Positions 6,693 through 17,943 of a stretch of 19,525 bases of DNA are shown here, piece after piece; the stretch's first letter is position 1, and every line of letters starts with the position of its first letter. Source of the stretch: JACVRW01 sp052038485 (GTDB lineage Bacteria > Actinomycetota > Thermoleophilia > Solirubrobacterales > Thermoleophilaceae); assembly GCA_052038485.1 (NCBI GenBank), contig JBQGCL010000105.1:1-19525 (forward strand), read 5' to 3'. Under the pieces are notes generated by a model, which did no database searches, was not told the origin of the DNA, and saw nothing but the letters and a program-made list of their open reading frames with translations. Made by a program: the position numbers and the translations under genes.

Positions 6693-7313
6693 ATGGCCCG
6701 CGAGGAGATCCACCAGGACGACGCGGACGCCGTCGAGACCGAGGCGGCCGAGGAGGAGAAGCCGGCACCGCTCGACCCCGAGGTCGAAGCCCGCCGGGTG
6801 GCCGCGATGTCGTTCATCCGCAAGCTCGGCGACCCGGTCCTGAAGTCGCGCGCGATTCCCGTCGACCACTTCGACGACTCGCTGCGCCGCCAGGTCAGCC
6901 GGATGGCCGGGATCATGAACGACGCCCTCGGCGTCGGGCTGGCGGCGCCGCAGCTGGGCATCTCGCAGCGCCTGCTGGTCTACCGGGTCGGGCCCGACGC
7001 GCCGGTGACGGTGCTCGCCAACCCGGAGCTCGAGTGGGCGAGCGGCGAGCTCGAGCTCGGCGAGGAGGGCTGCCTGTCGATCCCCGGCGTGGTGGTCGAC
7101 GTCGACCGTCCTGTCCACGTCCGCGTGCGCGGTCGGGACGAGGAGGGCGAGGACCGCGTGGTCGAGGCTTCCGGCCTCGAGGCGCGCGTGATCCAGCACG
7201 AGATCGACCACCTCGACGGAGTGCTGATCCTGGAGCGCACCAGCCGCGACGAGCGCAAGCGCGCCCTGCGTGAGCTGCGCGAAGCGCAGGAACGCCGCGA
7301 CGAAGCGGCCTAG
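6693..7313 (+). CDS. def: Peptide deformylase
   Basis: 206 aa. All three family motifs are present: GVGLAAPQ at 80-87, EGCLS at 125-129 with metal ligand C127, and QHEIDHLDG at 168-176 with metal ligands H169 and H173 and catalytic E170. The enzyme removes the N-formyl group from nascent proteins in the cytoplasm. The first 38 residues are an acidic extension (AREEIHQDDADAVETEAAEE) before the usual type I start; an internal ATG at 6807 gives MSFIRKLGDPVL, the classical N-terminus, so a shorter product is possible. I prefer the ATG at 6693 because a TANNNT box lies 7 nt before it. The next gene begins 15 bp after the stop without a Shine-Dalgarno sequence and may be translationally coupled. 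Confidence 0.96.
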   Translation: MAREEIHQDDADAVETEAAEEEKPAPLDPEVEARRVAAMSFIRKLGDPVLKSRAIPVDHFDDSLRRQVSRMAGIMNDALGVGLAAPQLGISQRLLVYRVGPDAPVTVLANPELEWASGELELGEEGCLSIPGVVVDVDRPVHVRVRGRDEEGEDRVVEASGLEARVIQHEIDHLDGVLILERTSRDERKRALRELREAQERRDEAA

Positions 7314-7328
7314 CCGCCCGACACGCAG

Positions 7329-8955
7329 ATGGTGACGGCCGAGGAGATCGCCGGCGTCGCGCTGTTCGCAGAGCTCGAGCCCGACCAGCTCGAGCGGCTC
7401 GCGCGCGTGTCGGCCGACGTCAGCCTGGTGGCGGGGGAGTACGCCGCCCACGAGGGTGCCGAGCGTGCGCTGTTCGCGGTGCTCGAGGGGAAGATCGAGC
7501 CGACGCGGATGGTCGACGGCATCGCACGGGTGCTCGGCGAGCGGCTGCCGGGCGACGTCTTCGGCGAGGTGCCGATCGTGCTCGGCACCGTGTTCCCCGT
7601 CGGCTTCAGGGCCGCCGAGCCATCGCGGGTGATGCGCATCGAGGCGGCCGACTACCACGCGGTCGCGTCCGTCGTGCCCGACGTGGCGAAGGAGGTCGGC
7701 CTGCTGGCCGCCCACAGAATGAGCGGCACGCGCGGCCTGCAGGGGATCGCCGCCGACCCGCCTCCGCCGCGCGCGATCGTGGTCGGGCAGCGCTGGGACG
7801 CGGCCTGCTCCGAGTTGCGTCGCTTCCTAGACCGCAACCAGGTCACCTTCGAGTGGATCACCCCCGAAGACGGACCCGGGTCGTGGGACGGCCCGCTGCC
7901 CCCCGAGTCCGACTGGCCGGCGATCCAGGTGGTCGGCGGCAAGACGGTGATCCGCCCGCAGCCCCGCCGGGTCGCTGAGCTGCTCGACCTCGGCACCGAG
8001 CCCGCGGCCGCCGAGTACGACACGGTGATCGTCGGGGCCGGGCCCGCCGGGCTGGCGGCCGCCGTCTACGGCGCCTCGGAGGGTCTGAGCGTGCTCGTCG
8101 TCGAGCGCGAGGCGCCGGGCGGCCAGGCCGGCACCTCGTCGCGGATCGAGAACTACCTGGGCTTCCCGGCCGGGGTCTCGGGCGACGAGCTCGCGAGCCG
8201 GGCGCTCCAGCAGGCGCGCCGGCTGGGCGCCGAGATCCTCGTGACGCGGGCGATCTCGCGGATCGACGCCTCGACCCGCCAGGTGCACCTCGACGGCGGC
8301 GACGTGCTGCGGGCGCGCACGATCATTCTGGCCTGCGGGGTGTCCTGGCGCGAGCTGGCGATCGACGGTTTCGAGCGCCTCGCCGGGAAGGGCATCTTCT
8401 ACGGGGCGGCCCGCAGCGAGGCGCCCAACACGCACGGCCTCGACGTGCACATCGTCGGGGCCGGCAACTCAGCCGGGCAGGCGGCCCTGTTCTTCTCGAC
8501 GCACGCGCGCAGCGTGACGATCCTGTGCCGCGGCGACCGGCTCGACAAGAGCATGTCCCGCTACCTGGTCGACCAGCTCGCCACGCGCGCGAACATCCAC
8601 ACGATGTTCGGCGCGGAGATCGAGGCGGTGCACGGCGACGACTCGCTGGAGGCGATCGGCCTCCGCGGCGCCGAGCCGACCCGGCTCGAGTCGGGCGGCC
8701 TGTTCATCTTCATCGGCGCGGACGCCGAGACCGGCTGGCTGCCGCCCGAGATCGTGCTCGACCGGCTCGGCTACGTGCTCACCGGCAAGGACATGCACGC
8801 GACCGGCCGCTGGGAGCTCGAGCGCGACCCCTACCTGCTCGAGACGAGCGTGCCCGGCATCTTCGCGTGCGGCGACGTCCGCTTCGGCCCGGTCAAGCGA
8901 GTCGCGGCGGCGGTCGGCGAGGGCAGCATGGCGATCGCCTTCGTCCACCAGTTCC

Positions 8956-8975
<20 letters not shown>
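7329..8975 (+). CDS. cNMP-binding-domain / glutaredoxin-like / thioredoxin-reductase-like FAD protein
   Basis: 548 aa in three parts. Residues about 1-130 are a cyclic-nucleotide-binding fold (LFAELEPDQLERLARVS, then GDVFGE ending at E80). Residues about 145-225 are a thioredoxin/glutaredoxin-like domain (FLDRNQVTFEWI, WPAIQVVGGKTVIRP) without a CxxC. Residues 230-548 are a thioredoxin-reductase-type flavoprotein: FAD motif GAGPAG at 236-241, RIENYLGFP, NAD(P)H motif GAGNSAG at 377-383, and the C-terminal FAD signature GIFACGDVRFG. Where thioredoxin reductase has its CATC redox pair, this protein has AARS (360-363), so it cannot use a dithiol shuttle there. In the nucleotide-binding cassette the phosphate-binding Arg position is Phe (F89). 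Architectures of this type occur in other bacteria; the substrate is unknown. The 3' end overlaps the convergent aceB by 20 nt. Confidence 0.85.
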
Positions 8976-12198
<3,223 letters not shown>

Positions 12199-12200
12199 GA

Positions 12201-12221
12201 ACGGACGAGGATAGAGTCCGT
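12201..12221. promoter_or_regulatory. Overlapping divergent promoters and inverted repeat between ettA and the ligase gene
   Basis: The 25-bp gap holds a perfect inverted repeat, ACGGAC (12201-12206), 9 nt, GTCCGT (12216-12221). Between and overlapping the arms are two candidate -10 boxes facing opposite ways: TAGAGT on plus (12212-12217), 6 nt before the GTG at 12224, and TATCCT on minus (12213-12208), 9 nt before the ATG at 12198. They share bases 12212-12213, so two polymerases could not bind at once. A regulator on the repeat would control both genes. Clear -35 boxes are not seen and would lie inside the opposite coding regions. Confidence 0.5.
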
Positions 12222-12223
12222 AC

Positions 12224-13699
12224 GTGGGCCGGGATGTCTCCGGGGCGGTCTTCTCGCGCGAGGACCGGCAGCGCTACCGACGGAAGGTGCGGGCCTGCCT
12301 CGACGTCTTCGCCCGCATGCTGCGCGAGTCGCGCTTCGAGGAGGAGCGGCGCTCCGTCGGGCTCGAGATCGAGCTCAACCTGACCGACGCGCGCGGCGAC
12401 CCGGCGATGCTCAACGCGCAGGCGCTGGAGGCGATCGCCGACCCCGACTTCCAGACCGAGCTGGGCCGGTTCAACCTCGAGATCAACGTGCCGCCGCGGC
12501 TGCTCGAGGCGGATGCGCTGGCGGACCTCGAGGAGGACGTGCGGCGCGACCTCAACCACGCCGAGGAGCAGGCCCGCACGGTCGGCGCGCACATGATGCT
12601 GATCGGGATCCTGCCGACCGTCACCGACGCGCACCTGACGCGCGACAGCTTCAGCGACAACCCGCGCTACGAGCTGCTCAACGAGCAGATCTTCGCCGCG
12701 CGCGGGGAGGACCTGGAGATCGCGATCGGCGGCGTGGAGCGGCTGGCGACCTTCGCCGACACGATCGCCCCGGAAGCCGCCTGCACGAGCGTGCAGCTGC
12801 ACCAGCTCGTCGAGCCCGAGGCGTTCGCGAGCTTCTGGAACGCCGCGCAGGCGATCGCGGGGCCGCAGGTCGCCGTGGCCGCCAACTCGCCGTTCTTCTT
12901 CGGCCGCGAGCTCTGGCGCGAGACGCGCATCGCGCTGTTCGAGCAGGCGACGGACACCCGTCCGGAGGAGCTCAAGGCGCAGGGCGTGCGGCCGCGGGTC
13001 TGGTTCGGCGAGCGCTGGATCACCTCGATCTTCGACCTGTTCGAGGAGAACGTGCGCTACTTCCCGGCGCTGTTGCCGGTGTGCGAGGACGAGGACCCGG
13101 CCGAGACGCTCGAGCGCGGCGACACGCCCAGCCTGGCCGAGCTTGCGCTGCACAACGGGACGATCTACCGCTGGAACCGGCCGATCTACGACGTGGCCGG
13201 CGACAAGCCGCACCTGCGCGTGGAGAACCGGCTGCTGCCGTCGGGGCCGACCGTGGTCGACATCTGCGCCAACGCCGCCTTCTACTACGGGCTCGTGCGG
13301 ACGCTGGTGGCGGAGGAGCAGCCCCTCTGGTCGCGCATGTCGTTCTCGGCGGCGGAGGAGAACTTCCACGCGGGCGCGCGCGAGGGGATCGAGGCGCGGC
13401 TGTACTGGCCGGGAGTGGGGGAGGTGCCGGCGAGCGAGCTGGTGCTGCGCCGGCTGCTGCCGGCCGCCGACGCGGGCCTCGCCAAGGTCGGCATCGAGGC
13501 CGCCGACCGGGACCGGCTGCTGGGCGTGATCGAGCGCCGCTGCGTGACGATGCAGAACGGCGCCACCTGGCAGGCGGCGGCCTTCCACCGGCTCAACGAA
13601 CGACTCGACCGACCCGAGGCGCTACGCGAGATGACCGTGCGCTACCGCGAGCACATGCACGCTAACGAGCCGGTGCACAGCTGGCCGCTGCCCGACTAG
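12224..13699 (+). CDS. Glutamate-cysteine ligase family (GCS2-type) protein
   Basis: 491 aa. The conserved acidic strand GLEIELNL (46-53; E48, E50) is the metal/ATP-binding start of the GCS2 fold; FNLEINVPPRLL (about 85-96), CTSVQLHQLV, VAVAANSPFFFGREL, LRVENRLLPSGPTVVDICAN and a His-rich tail (YREHMHANEPVHSW) follow in family order. Such carboxylate-amine ligases join glutamate to cysteine or another amine using ATP, in the cytoplasm. Actinobacteria usually rely on mycothiol, and EgtA, another GCS2 enzyme, supplies gamma-glutamylcysteine for ergothioneine; no other egt gene is visible, so the real substrate is open. The GTG start is chosen because GRDVSGAVFSREDRQRYRRK resembles actinobacterial homologue N-termini and because a TANNNT box lies 6 nt before it. 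The TAG stop overlaps the stop of the convergent SnoaL-like gene. Confidence 0.85.
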   Translation: MGRDVSGAVFSREDRQRYRRKVRACLDVFARMLRESRFEEERRSVGLEIELNLTDARGDPAMLNAQALEAIADPDFQTELGRFNLEINVPPRLLEADALADLEEDVRRDLNHAEEQARTVGAHMMLIGILPTVTDAHLTRDSFSDNPRYELLNEQIFAARGEDLEIAIGGVERLATFADTIAPEAACTSVQLHQLVEPEAFASFWNAAQAIAGPQVAVAANSPFFFGRELWRETRIALFEQATDTRPEELKAQGVRPRVWFGERWITSIFDLFEENVRYFPALLPVCEDEDPAETLERGDTPSLAELALHNGTIYRWNRPIYDVAGDKPHLRVENRLLPSGPTVVDICANAAFYYGLVRTLVAEEQPLWSRMSFSAAEENFHAGAREGIEARLYWPGVGEVPASELVLRRLLPAADAGLAKVGIEAADRDRLLGVIERRCVTMQNGATWQAAAFHRLNERLDRPEALREMTVRYREHMHANEPVHSWPLPD

Positions 13700-14088
13700 G
13701 GGGCCGGGACGGCGCCCTCGAAGTGGGCGCGCATCGCCTCGGCCAGCGCGTGGGCGCCGGTGAGCGGGCGGACCATCACGACGAACTCGTCGATCAGGCC
13801 GTCGGCGTTCTCGTGGAGGAAGTCGGCGCCCTCGATCGCCCTGTCGCCGATGCGGGTGCTGAAGACGAGCGCGTGGTCGGCCGCGTCGTCGGCGCCGATG
13901 GCGCGCTCGTAGCGGAAGTCCTCGAAGATCGAAAGGACGCCCTCCAGCAGCGCCCTGACCGCCTCGGGCCCCTCGTAGGGCTTGTGGACGATCGGGGAGC
14001 GGAAGACGACGTCGGGCGCCATCAGCCCGACGGCGGCGTCGAGATCCTCAGCCTCGACGGCGGCGCGAAAGCGATCGGCGGCGGACAT
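13696..14088 (-). CDS. SnoaL-like / NTF2-fold protein
   Basis: 130 aa. It has the compact cone-shaped NTF2-like pattern: DRFRAAVEAEDLDAAVGLMA, then DVVFRSPIVHKPYEGPEAVR (the usual 'xxPxxxGxxAI' turn), and strands around HALVFSTRIGDRAIEGADFL. There is no signal peptide or membrane segment. The fold serves many small hydrolases, isomerases and binding proteins, so no reaction is proposed. The ATG is 4 bp after the glcF stop on the same strand, making it the last gene of the glycolate operon. A TAGCGT box (14100-14095) 6 nt before the ATG could add an internal promoter. Its stop overlaps the ligase stop by 2 bases. Confidence 0.75.
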   Translation of the reverse strand: MSAADRFRAAVEAEDLDAAVGLMAPDVVFRSPIVHKPYEGPEAVRALLEGVLSIFEDFRYERAIGADDAADHALVFSTRIGDRAIEGADFLHENADGLIDEFVVMVRPLTGAHALAEAMRAHFEGAVPAP

Positions 14089-14092
14089 GCGC

Positions 14093-15355
14093 CTACGCTA
14101 TCGACTTCGCGAGCAGCTCCATCGGGTGCAGCACGGGCAGGGCCTTGCCGAGGCGCTCCGTGTGGGCCGTGATCTGGAGGGCACAGCCGGGGTTGGCGGC
14201 CGCGACGGCCTCGGCGCCCGTATCCAGGAGGTTGCGCGCCTTGCGCTCCCCCAGCTCCTCGGCGGGCTCGGGCTTGACCAGGTTGTAGATCCCGGCCGAG
14301 CCGCAGCACAGCTCCCACTCGCGCGGCTCCACCAGCTCCAGCTCGGGGATCCCGCGCAGGAGCTCGCGAGGCTGGTCGCGCACCCGCTGGGCGTGCGCCA
14401 GGTGGCAGGCATCGTGGTAGGCGACCTTCATCGGCACCGGCCGCCGCTTCGCCCGCGGTCCCGCCTCGGCCAGGAACTCGTTCGCGTCGCGGACCTTGCC
14501 CGCGAAGCGCTGCGCCCGCTCGGCCCAGTCGGGCTCGTCGCGCAGCACGTGCCCGTAATCCTTCATCGCCGAGCCGCAGCCGGCCGCGTTCACGATCACC
14601 GTCTCGTAGCGCTCTAGCTCCTCGATCGTCGCCTTGGCGAGCTCGCGTGCCTGCGGGTCGGCCCCGGCGTGCAGCGGCAGCGCGCCGCAGCAGCGCGGCA
14701 GGCGCGGCAGGTGCACGTCGAATCCCTCGGCGGCGAGCACGCGTGCCGTGTCGCGGTTGACGTGCCCGAAGAACACCCGCTGCACGCAGCCCTGAAGCAG
14801 CGCGACCTCGCCGCGCCGCTCGCCCTGGGCCTCGAAGCGGGCCGGCAGCCGGCCGAGCGTGCGCCGCACCGACGCCTTCGGAGTCATCGCCGTCATCGAC
14901 GCCAGCCGCGGTGCCACGCGCCGGGCGAGCCGCCCGCGCGACAGCTTCGGCAGCCGCAGCACGTGCGCCAGCGCCGCCGCCGGGGCGACGGCGCGCAGCC
15001 GCCCGGGCCGCGTGAACAGCTCGAACACGAGCCGGCGGTGGCCGCGGTCGGCGGCGGGGCGCTCGAAGTTGCGCTCGACCTGGGCGCGCGCGTCCTCGAG
15101 CAGCTTGTCGTACTTGACCCCGGACGGGCAGGCGGTCACGCAGGCCATGCAACCGAGGCAGTTGTCGAGGTGCTCGACGAGCGGGGCCGAGATCTCCTCG
15201 TGGCCCTGCTTCATCAGCACGATCCGCCCGCGGGGCGAGTCCATCTCCTCGCCCCAGAGCACGTAGGTCGGGCAGGTCGGAAGGCAGAAGCCGCAGTGCA
15301 CGCAGTCGTCGATCAGGTCGAGCTGCGGCGCGCGCGTGTCGTCCCAGGCTGCCAT
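14093..15355 (-). CDS. glcF: Glycolate oxidase iron-sulfur subunit
   Basis: 420 aa. Two 4Fe-4S motifs lie near the N-terminus: CVHCGFCLPTCP (18-29) and CLGCMACVTACP (66-77). Two cysteine-rich CCG domains follow: LPRCCGALPLH with NAAGCGSAMKDYG, and AYHDACHLAHAQ with LCCGSAGIYNL. GlcF passes electrons from the GlcD/GlcE flavoprotein subunits to the membrane quinone pool. The closely related LutA has no N-terminal ferredoxin pair, which supports GlcF. The ATG directly follows the glcE stop (TGA then ATG), which implies translational coupling and a fixed subunit ratio. A basic stretch rich in Arg and Ala (about 110-170) separates the ferredoxin part from the CCG part. Confidence 0.93.
   Translation of the reverse strand: MAAWDDTRAPQLDLIDDCVHCGFCLPTCPTYVLWGEEMDSPRGRIVLMKQGHEEISAPLVEHLDNCLGCMACVTACPSGVKYDKLLEDARAQVERNFERPAADRGHRRLVFELFTRPGRLRAVAPAAALAHVLRLPKLSRGRLARRVAPRLASMTAMTPKASVRRTLGRLPARFEAQGERRGEVALLQGCVQRVFFGHVNRDTARVLAAEGFDVHLPRLPRCCGALPLHAGADPQARELAKATIEELERYETVIVNAAGCGSAMKDYGHVLRDEPDWAERAQRFAGKVRDANEFLAEAGPRAKRRPVPMKVAYHDACHLAHAQRVRDQPRELLRGIPELELVEPREWELCCGSAGIYNLVKPEPAEELGERKARNLLDTGAEAVAAANPGCALQITAHTERLGKALPVLHPMELLAKSIA
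14095..14100 (-). promoter_or_regulatory. Possible internal -10 box before the SnoaL-like gene
   Basis: On the minus strand TAGCGT (14100-14095) matches TANNNT and is 6 nt before the ATG at 14088. It lies in the last codons of glcF, so it may be chance; AGG in the following bases could instead serve as a weak ribosome binding site. Confidence 0.25.
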
Positions 15356-16420
15356 TCAGACGAGCTTCCCGGTGGGGTCGAAGCGTTGCTTGACGCGTGC
15401 GGCGAGCAGCGCCGCGCCCGCGGAGCGCTCGGCGCCCGGGGCCGTTTGGGCGAGTCCCTCGGGCCGGTCCAGGACGGTGGCGATGCGGCCGGAGAGATCA
15501 TCGAGGAGCGCACGCGGGTCGCCCTCGTCGAGCCTCAGCCAGAACAGCCCCAGCCCGGCGCGCCCGACCAGCGTCGCGCCGTGGCGCTCGGCGAGGTCGG
15601 CGAGGTCGGCGAGGTCGGTCTGGAGCGCGGACACGCGCACGACCAGCCCGGCGGGGGAACGCTGCGCGTCGCGCTGGGCCTGCCAGAGCGAGTCGTCGTC
15701 CTCGACCAGCTCGGCCTCCAGCCCGGCCTCCCGAAGGAGCGCCTCGGCGCCCTCGGCCTGCTGGCGCGCGGCGACGCCGCCGAAGCGCGCCAGCACCATC
15801 CCCGCGCCGGCCGCCCAGCGGACGTCGAGACCGAGCTGCTCGAGCCGCGCGTGCGACAGCGCGCTCGCCCCACCCGCGAGCAGTTGCCCGCTGTGCGTGT
15901 GGCCGACGGCCGTGGCGGTCGCCGGCGGCAGCGGGTGCAGGCGCACCGACACCTCGAGGATCGCGCCGAGCGTCCCGAACGAGCCGGTGAACAGCTTTGC
16001 CAGGTCGTAGCCGGCCACGTTCTTGATCACCTTGCCGCCGCTCTTGGCGACGGTCCCGTCGGCGAGCGCCACGCGCATGCCGACCACCAGGTCGCGCACA
16101 CCGCCGTAGCGCGTCCGCAGCGGCCCCGAGTCGTTGGCCGCGACGACCCCGCCGATCGTCGCGCCGCCCGCGTCGGGCGGGTCCAGCGCGAGCATCTGAC
16201 CGGCCGAGCGGAACGACTCCTGCGCGTGCGCCAGCGGCACGCCCGCCTCGAGCACCGCGGTCAGGTCGCCGGCGTTGTGCTCGACGATGCGGTCGAGGCC
16301 GGTTGTGGACAGCTCTGCCGCCGAGCTCTCCGGCGCCCATCGGGACTTGGTTCCCGCGCCGCCGATCCGGAGCGGTCCGGGGGCCTCGGCGAGCTGGGCG
16401 GCGAGCTCGTCGGCGGTCAT
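15356..16420 (-). CDS. glcE: Glycolate oxidase FAD-binding subunit
   Basis: 354 aa from the ATG at 16420, similar to E. coli GlcE (350). FAD-binding type 4 (PCMH/VAO) features are clear: LRIGGAGTKSRWAP near the N-terminus, DPPDAGGATIGGVVAANDSG, and SGGKVIKNVAGYDLAKLFTG, the diagnostic GlcE segment, followed by LGAILEVSVRLHPLP. The C-terminus is a short, less conserved domain ending FDPTGKLV. GlcE pairs with GlcD in the glycolate dehydrogenase complex. The start is fixed by overlap with the glcD stop in the form TGATG. A longer open frame continues upstream to 17017 but is the shadow of glcD. An in-frame 9-bp triple repeat encodes an ADL/DLA-rich run at 15591-15617. Confidence 0.93.
   Translation of the reverse strand: MTADELAAQLAEAPGPLRIGGAGTKSRWAPESSAAELSTTGLDRIVEHNAGDLTAVLEAGVPLAHAQESFRSAGQMLALDPPDAGGATIGGVVAANDSGPLRTRYGGVRDLVVGMRVALADGTVAKSGGKVIKNVAGYDLAKLFTGSFGTLGAILEVSVRLHPLPPATATAVGHTHSGQLLAGGASALSHARLEQLGLDVRWAAGAGMVLARFGGVAARQQAEGAEALLREAGLEAELVEDDDSLWQAQRDAQRSPAGLVVRVSALQTDLADLADLAERHGATLVGRAGLGLFWLRLDEGDPRALLDDLSGRIATVLDRPEGLAQTAPGAERSAGAALLAARVKQRFDPTGKLV
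15591..15617. repeat. Three tandem copies of a 9-bp unit inside glcE
   Basis: GCGAGGTCG occurs three times head to tail and encodes an in-frame DLADLADLA run on the minus strand in a likely helix. Copy-number change would keep the frame. Confidence 0.8.
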
Positions 16421-17943
16421 CAGAACCGCTCCGCCACGCCGGCCTGCTCGAGCGGGTGCCGGCGGTAGGGGCCGGGCACCTCGCCGCAGAGCCGCGGCGT
16501 GGGCATGACCTTGCCGGGGTTGGCGCGCTGGTCGGGGTCGAACGCGCAGCGCAGGCGCTGGAAGGCGCCGAGGTCGGCGTCGCTGAACATCTCGGGCATG
16601 TACCGCTTCTTGTCGACGCCGACGCCGTGCTCGCCCGTGATCGACCCGCCCGCGTCGACGCACGCCTTGACGATCATCCCGGCGCACTCCTCGGCGCGCT
16701 CGGCCTCGCCTGGCACCGAGCCGTCGTAGCAGACGAGCGGGTGCAGGTTGCCGTCGCCGGCGTGGAAGACGTTGGCGACCTTGACGTCGTACTCGCGGGC
16801 GAGCTCCTCGATCCGTCCGAGTACCTCGGCCAGCCGGGTCCGCGGGATCACGCTGTCCTGCACGTAGTAGTTGGGCGCCACCCGGCCCATCGCCGCGAAC
16901 GCCGCCTTGCGCGCCCGCCAGATCAGCTCTCGCTCGTCCTCGTCCTTGGCGACCCGGATCGAGTCCGCGCCGGCCCGCTCGCAGATCGCCACGACCTCGT
17001 CGAAGCGGCTCGCGCACTCGGCCTCGGAGCCATCCAGCTCGACGACCAGGGCGGCCCCCGCGTCGAGCGGGTAGCCGGCGTTGGTGTAGCCCTCGGCCGC
17101 CTCGATCGAGAGCTGGTCCATCATTTCGATGGCGCCCGGCACGATCCCGCCCGACACGATCTCGGAGACGACCTCGCCGGCCTGGACCGGCGAGCCGAAG
17201 AACGCGACCAGCGTGCGCACGGTCTCGGGCTTGGGGACGACCCGCAGCCAGATCTTGGTGGCCACTCCGAGCGTCCCCTCCGAGCCGACGAACGCGCCGA
17301 GCAGGTCCGGTCCCGGGTGGTCGAGCTCCTTGCCGCCCAGCTGGACCAGCTCGCCGTCGGGCAGCACCAGCTCGAGCCCGGTCACGTAGTTGGTGGTGAA
17401 GCCGTACTTGAAGCAGTGGGCGCCGCCCGAGTTCTCCGCCACGTTGCCGCCGATCGTGCAGACGATCTGCGACGACGGATCGGGCGGGTAGAAGTGGTCG
17501 GGACCGACCGCCTGCGAGACCGCGATGTTGGTCACGCCCGGCTCGACCAGGACGCGCTGGTTTGAGAGGTCGACTTCGAGGATGCGGCGCATCCGGCTCA
17601 TCGAGATCAGCACGCCGTCGGCGACCGGCGTGGCGCCGCCCGACAGGCCCGAGCCGGCGCCGCGGGCGACCCAGGGGACCCCGGCGTCGTAGCAGGCGCG
17701 CACGACCGCCTGGACCTCCTCGGCCGACCCGGGCAGCACGACCGCGGCGGGCGTCACGGCGTACTGGAGCAGCCCGTCCGACTCGTACGTGCGCAGCTGG
17801 TGATCGTGGGTTACGACATGCTCGGCACCGACGGCCGCACGCAGCCGCTCGAGCAGCTCTACTTCACCACCATCCAATCCAGCACCGCTGTCGATTGCAG
17901 ATAGACGAGCACGCACATGATCAGGACGAGCAGGACGCTCCAC
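16420..17943 (-). CDS. glcD: Glycolate oxidase catalytic FAD subunit
   Basis: 507 aa from the GTG at 17943. It is an FAD-binding type 4 oxidoreductase: WVARGAGSGLSGGATP holds the PP-loop, DPSSQIVCTIGGNVAENSGG and FVGSEGTLGVATKIWLRVVP are hallmark GlcD segments, and the C-terminal catalytic half has VFHAGDGNLHP and GEHGVGVDKKRYM with the active-site histidines. The enzyme oxidises glycolate to glyoxylate, possibly also D-lactate; the two cannot be told apart here. The start is uncertain. GTG 17943 overlaps the permease gene by 85 nt and has an AAGG-like site about 7 nt upstream; GTG 17916 or TTG 17877 would give a length nearer typical GlcD with 58 or 19 nt overlap. The stop overlaps the glcE start. 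Confidence 0.93.
   Translation of the reverse strand: MERPARPDHVRARLSAIDSGAGLDGGEVELLERLRAAVGAEHVVTHDHQLRTYESDGLLQYAVTPAAVVLPGSAEEVQAVVRACYDAGVPWVARGAGSGLSGGATPVADGVLISMSRMRRILEVDLSNQRVLVEPGVTNIAVSQAVGPDHFYPPDPSSQIVCTIGGNVAENSGGAHCFKYGFTTNYVTGLELVLPDGELVQLGGKELDHPGPDLLGAFVGSEGTLGVATKIWLRVVPKPETVRTLVAFFGSPVQAGEVVSEIVSGGIVPGAIEMMDQLSIEAAEGYTNAGYPLDAGAALVVELDGSEAECASRFDEVVAICERAGADSIRVAKDEDERELIWRARKAAFAAMGRVAPNYYVQDSVIPRTRLAEVLGRIEELAREYDVKVANVFHAGDGNLHPLVCYDGSVPGEAERAEECAGMIVKACVDAGGSITGEHGVGVDKKRYMPEMFSDADLGAFQRLRCAFDPDQRANPGKVMPTPRLCGEVPGPYRRHPLEQAGVAERF

Noticed and set aside
12224..13699. Assignment as EgtA of ergothioneine synthesis
   Set aside because: No egtB, egtC or egtD neighbours are present and the GCS2 family is broad, so only the family name is given.
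13712..13730. GC hairpin just after the ligase stop (GCGCCC, 7-nt loop, GGGCGC)
   Set aside because: There is no U-tract and it lies inside the SnoaL-like coding region; 6-bp GC stems are expected by chance here, so I do not call a terminator.
14669..16468. Plus-strand open frame of 599 codons
   Set aside because: Antisense to glcF and glcE, with no recognisable domain.
15356..17017. 553-codon frame suggesting a larger GlcE
   Set aside because: The part upstream of 16420 is an out-of-frame reading of glcD; the real glcE start is coupled to the glcD stop as TGATG.
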